Origin: an uncultured Lachnospiraceae bacterium
Lineage (GTDB): Bacteria > Bacillota_A > Clostridia > Lachnospirales > Lachnospiraceae
Length of the DNA: 7,725 bases
Direction: 5' to 3'
NCBI GenBank assembly: GCA_902795835.1
Contig: CADBNA010000367.1
Span: 1-7,725, forward strand
Positions 5,237-7,725 of this stretch are shown here, one piece after another. Numbering within the stretch: the first letter of the stretch is position 1; each line of letters starts with the position of its first letter. Position numbers and translations under genes: made by a program. The notes beneath the pieces are model-generated. The model did not search any database, was not told the origin of the DNA, and saw only the letters and a list, made by a program, of their open reading frames with translations.

Positions 5237-6760
5237 ATGAAGAAAACGGTAATAATGGCCTTTGCGCTGGCGCTGTCGCTGCAGGCCTGCGGAAGCGCCG
5301 GACAGGGCCCCGGCCGGCAGCCTTCCGGGCAGGAGGAGTCGCCTCCGGTACTGGAACCGGTTGAAATGCCGCAGGGAGATGAAGGGCAGCTGACTCCGGA
5401 ACCGGAGGAACAGCAGTCTTCCGAATCTGCAGGCAGGAACTGGAAAGAGGCGATGTCGGGATTCCTCCAGGAGATTCCGGGTGTCGGGGATTATGTGGAG
5501 TCGCTGCCAAAAGGCGACTCCCTGTTCATTAACCGGGCTCCGGGATTTTATTATTATGAGCAGCTGAGCGGAGAGGAACAGGCTCTCTATGATGCCATGT
5601 GGCTGGTGATTCAGGATCCGACGTCCACAGAATACCGGAAAAAAGTACAGGTATCTGTGGATCCCGCATCAGAAGCATTTGAATTAGAGATCACGCATGC
5701 CATGCATGCACTGGAAAACGATCATCCGGAACTGTTCTGGCTGAAGCAGAACGGTACTTTCCACTACTATTATCTGGATATGCCTGACCGCAGCGGATGC
5801 TATTCACTGATGGTCCAGCTCTCAGGAACCTATGACGCATACGCAGAGGAAATGTCGGCTTTCAATGCGGCTGTATCGGATTTTATGGAAGGGATTGACC
5901 TGACTGCACCGGATCCCCTGATTGCCCTGGAAATCCATGACAAACTGATCGACCTGGTATCCTACGACGAAGTACTGGCCGCAGAGGAGTATGCAGGTGA
6001 CAGTTCGGACTACGGCTACACCGCTTACGGCGCCCTGGTGGCAAACAGCAGGGGAGAAGCCCATACAGCTGTCTGCGACGGCTACACCTATGCCTACCAG
6101 TATCTGCTGCAGCAGGCAGGAATCATGGCAGTGCGCGTAGCGGGCAGTGCCGGTGATTCCGTCGAGACGGCCGGGGGCCACTCCTGGAACGTGATCCTGC
6201 TGGATGACGGCTGGTATGAGGTGGATGCCACATGGGATGACAACAACCCGGACTTTGACCAGGAAGACCCTGACAACTGGCTGCTGAATGAGGCGGTTAA
6301 CGACTGGAATTACTGGGATCGGATCCGGCACTATATGTATGGCCTTACTACACAAGAAATCAGCAGTTTTGTGCCGGATGACAGTTTTACCTATTACTAT
6401 GAATCTGATGTCTGGACAGGACATGCCTCTTTTCTCGGTTCCTCGGTTCATATCCGGGATACGGAAGAAGAGCAGGAGATTACACACGATTACATCACAT
6501 ATCTTGCTCCGGAGGCGTATGGCACCACCTATACCTATGACTATCTGGTGAACTGGCGATGGGAACGGCTGCAGGAGGGATCGGAATACAGCGATACCGG
6601 TGACGGCTATCCCGAAGAGAGCTATTCCGAAGAGGGGTATACAGAAGAAGGATATACAGAAGAAGGATATACCGAGGAAGGCTATGCCGGAGACGGGTAT
6701 ACAGACGCCGGGTATGACGGGGACGGATACTCAGAAGAAACATATGCGGGAGAGTATTGA
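5237..6760 (+). CDS. Secreted lipoprotein with transglutaminase-like domain and Tyr/Glu-rich pentapeptide tail
   Basis: The 507-residue product starts with a lipoprotein signal peptide (MKKTVIMAFALALSLQAC; lipidated Cys expected at 18). A Gln/Glu/Pro-rich linker runs to about residue 66 and a region of unknown fold covers about 67-225. The transglutaminase-like core lies at about 230-335. Its catalytic triad is visible: Cys280 in AVCDGYTYAY, His315 in GGHSWNVI and Asp330 in YEVDATWD. Bacterial proteins with this fold may be proteases, amidases or crosslinking enzymes, so the reaction is not known. A further region rich in Trp and Tyr (336-450) precedes ten pentapeptide repeats (456-505) such as EEGYT. 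It should sit on the outer face of the membrane. GGAG at 5226-5229 lies seven nt before the ATG. The gene follows azlD by 25 nt and precedes the NUDIX gene by one nt. Confidence 0.88.
   Translation: MKKTVIMAFALALSLQACGSAGQGPGRQPSGQEESPPVLEPVEMPQGDEGQLTPEPEEQQSSESAGRNWKEAMSGFLQEIPGVGDYVESLPKGDSLFINRAPGFYYYEQLSGEEQALYDAMWLVIQDPTSTEYRKKVQVSVDPASEAFELEITHAMHALENDHPELFWLKQNGTFHYYYLDMPDRSGCYSLMVQLSGTYDAYAEEMSAFNAAVSDFMEGIDLTAPDPLIALEIHDKLIDLVSYDEVLAAEEYAGDSSDYGYTAYGALVANSRGEAHTAVCDGYTYAYQYLLQQAGIMAVRVAGSAGDSVETAGGHSWNVILLDDGWYEVDATWDDNNPDFDQEDPDNWLLNEAVNDWNYWDRIRHYMYGLTTQEISSFVPDDSFTYYYESDVWTGHASFLGSSVHIRDTEEEQEITHDYITYLAPEAYGTTYTYDYLVNWRWERLQEGSEYSDTGDGYPEESYSEEGYTEEGYTEEGYTEEGYAGDGYTDAGYDGDGYSEETYAGEY
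6602..6757 (+). repeat. 15-bp tandem repeat encoding the GYxEE tail of the lipoprotein
   Basis: Ten pentapeptides follow one another up to the C-terminus: DGYPE, ESYSE, EGYTE three times, EGYAG, DGYTD, AGYDG, DGYSE and ETYAG, ending EY. The three EGYTE units (about 6632-6676) are nearly identical at DNA level, with a unit close to GAAGAAGGATATACA. Copy-number change would stay in frame. The tail has regularly spaced Tyr and acidic residues and no Lys or Arg. Confidence 0.9.
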
Positions 6761-6761
6761 T

Positions 6762-7241
6762 ATGGCGGAACTCAGCACGCTGTGCTATCTGGAGCGGGAC
6801 GGAAAATACCTCATGCTGCACCGGACAGTAAAAAAGAATGATGTAAACAAAGACAAATGGATCGGTGTCGGCGGCCATTTCGAACAGGATGAGAGCCCGG
6901 AGGAATGTGTGATCCGGGAAGTGAGAGAAGAGACCGGATATACGCTTACAGACTGGCGTTACAGAGGAATCGTCACGTTTGTTTCCGGAACCGGGATCAC
7001 GGAATATATGTCGCTTTTTACTTCGGACAGTTTCGCCGGAGAACCGGCCGAATGCGATGAGGGCGTTCTGGAGTGGGTAGATAAAAAAGAGATCTTCGGT
7101 CTCAACATCTGGGAAGGCGATAAAATCTTTTTCCGGTTGCTGGAGAGCGAAGAACCCTTTTTTTCTCTGAAACTGGTCTATGACGGCACAGACAGGCTGG
7201 TCAGTGCGTCTCTGAACGGTCGGCCAATCCGTCGCCTGTGA
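6762..7241 (+). CDS. NUDIX hydrolase, MutT/8-oxo-dGTP diphosphatase-like
   Basis: The 159-residue cytosolic protein carries a full Nudix box (G-x5-E-x7-REUxEExGU) at residues 38-60. It runs from Gly38 through Glu44 to REVREETGY (52-60), and supplies the Mg-binding glutamates. The N-terminus MAELSTLCYLERDGKYLMLHR and the stretch NKDKWIGVGGHFE resemble Clostridia proteins annotated as 8-oxo-dGTP diphosphatases, but substrates are hard to predict in this superfamily. The ATG at 6762 was chosen because GGGAG (6748-6752) lies upstream at a good distance and the family N-terminus begins there. The frame is also open upstream to an ATG at 6600, but that stretch is the shifted reading of the lipoprotein repeat. 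One nt separates it from the lipoprotein stop, so coupled translation is likely. Its last 41 bp overlap the opposing regulator gene. Confidence 0.93.
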   Translation: MAELSTLCYLERDGKYLMLHRTVKKNDVNKDKWIGVGGHFEQDESPEECVIREVREETGYTLTDWRYRGIVTFVSGTGITEYMSLFTSDSFAGEPAECDEGVLEWVDKKEIFGLNIWEGDKIFFRLLESEEPFFSLKLVYDGTDRLVSASLNGRPIRRL

Positions 7242-7725
7242 CAGCTGACGGGTGTGTGAATCCAAGCAGGATCTGATGAATAGACCGGTGCAGATAGGGG
7301 AGATATTCTCCCAGCGGAACCGGAGAGTTGTACAGGATGCAGCTGTATCCTGTTGAACTGGTCAGCTCAATCAGTGTAAACAGCAGCAGCTCCGGCTGCT
7401 CGCACTCTATGTTGTCTGCTTTCATAATCTGCAGGAAATTCTCATATATTTCCGCAAAGTTTTCCGGGTCTCCCTCTGCTTCTGCCGCGTGGCGGAACAC
7501 ACCCCAGGACAGATTTTTTGTGATAAAACGGAGCAGATGCCTGTTATGCTGCAGATAATTCAGCATGTAATCCGTCATCGACAGCAGATAGGCTTCAAAA
7601 CCCTGCTGCGCGTCCGGGTACAGGCTGACGGCTGCCTGTGCTTCCAGTATCAGCTGGCTGGACTTGCGGGCTACCAGCTGGTCCCGCAGGTCATACTTAT
7701 CCCTGAAATACAGATAGAATGTCCC
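7201..7725 (-). CDS. TetR/AcrR family transcriptional regulator (5' end cut by window edge)
   Basis: The minus strand is open from the right edge (codon at 7725-7723) to a TGA at 7203-7201, giving 174 residues. The visible product begins GTFYLYFRDKYDLRDQLV. This is the end of the TetR DNA-binding domain: the recognition-helix end with the conserved FYxYFxxKxxL pattern, followed by helix 4. About 30 N-terminal residues should lie outside the window. The rest is a helical ligand-binding/dimer domain with no clear subfamily signature; it contains NFLQIMKADNIECEQPELL in the middle. The ligand and target genes are unknown. The gene is convergent with the NUDIX gene, and no terminator with a T-run is visible between them. 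Confidence 0.88.
   Translation of the reverse strand, partial: GTFYLYFRDKYDLRDQLVARKSSQLILEAQAAVSLYPDAQQGFEAYLLSMTDYMLNYLQHNRHLLRFITKNLSWGVFRHAAEAEGDPENFAEIYENFLQIMKADNIECEQPELLLFTLIELTSSTGYSCILYNSPVPLGEYLPYLHRSIHQILLGFTHPSAVTGDGLADRSETH
7229..7251. other. Imperfect 23-bp dyad at the convergent gene ends
   Basis: The arms CCGTCGCCTGT and ACAGCTGACGG around a central G match at 9 of 11 positions. The dyad covers the NUDIX stop codon and lies within or next to the coding end of the TetR gene. There is no T-run on either strand, so it is not a standard intrinsic terminator. It may slow transcription at the convergent junction or may be chance. Confidence 0.3.

Noticed and set aside
6600..6761. 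An earlier NUDIX start at the ATG at 6600.
   Set aside because: The extra 54 residues are a frame-shifted reading of the lipoprotein repeat, while the ATG at 6762 has a well-placed ribosome binding site.

Overview
The window looks like chromosomal DNA from a gut-type member of the Clostridia, most likely Lachnospiraceae. This rests on moderate GC content, strong AGGAGG-type ribosome binding sites, tight gene packing, and gene families common in that group: a Gly-rich membrane-anchored surface protein, a stalked CapA-family protein, an iron-dependent butanol-type alcohol dehydrogenase, AzlC/AzlD and a TetR regulator. The lineage is an inference from general resemblance, not from a database match.

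Layout. Positions 1-483 hold the 5' part of a minus-strand gene for a membrane-anchored, Gly/Ser-rich protein, cut by the left edge of the window. A 185-bp divergent intergenic region (484-668) carries two back-to-back promoter candidates, with a perfect 14-bp palindrome touching both -35 boxes. From 669 to 7241 six genes run on the plus strand: a large membrane-anchored CapA-family protein, an iron-containing alcohol dehydrogenase, azlC, azlD, a transglutaminase-like lipoprotein and a NUDIX hydrolase. The gaps between them are 63, 23, -4, 25 and 1 nt, and I see no terminator in them, so they could be one transcription unit starting near position 627. The 63-nt gap after capA is the only place where an extra promoter could easily sit. 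At the right edge a TetR-family regulator (minus strand, 5'-truncated by the window) converges on the NUDIX gene and overlaps its 3' end by 41 bp.

How the genes may work together. Three of the seven fully or partly visible products with a clear location are surface proteins (left-edge anchored protein, CapA, transglutaminase-like lipoprotein). All three carry in-frame tandem peptide repeats: 36-nt units in the two divergent genes and 15-nt units in the lipoprotein. AzlC and AzlD form a two-part branched-chain amino acid exporter. The alcohol dehydrogenase is cytosolic and could reduce aldehydes, and the NUDIX protein is probably a nucleotide-pool or housekeeping pyrophosphatase. I see no convincing single pathway joining all of them. 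No mobile elements, tRNAs, rRNAs, CRISPR arrays or phage genes are visible. The most unusual features are the shared repeat architecture and the divergent palindromic control region. I did not find a clearly new biological system.
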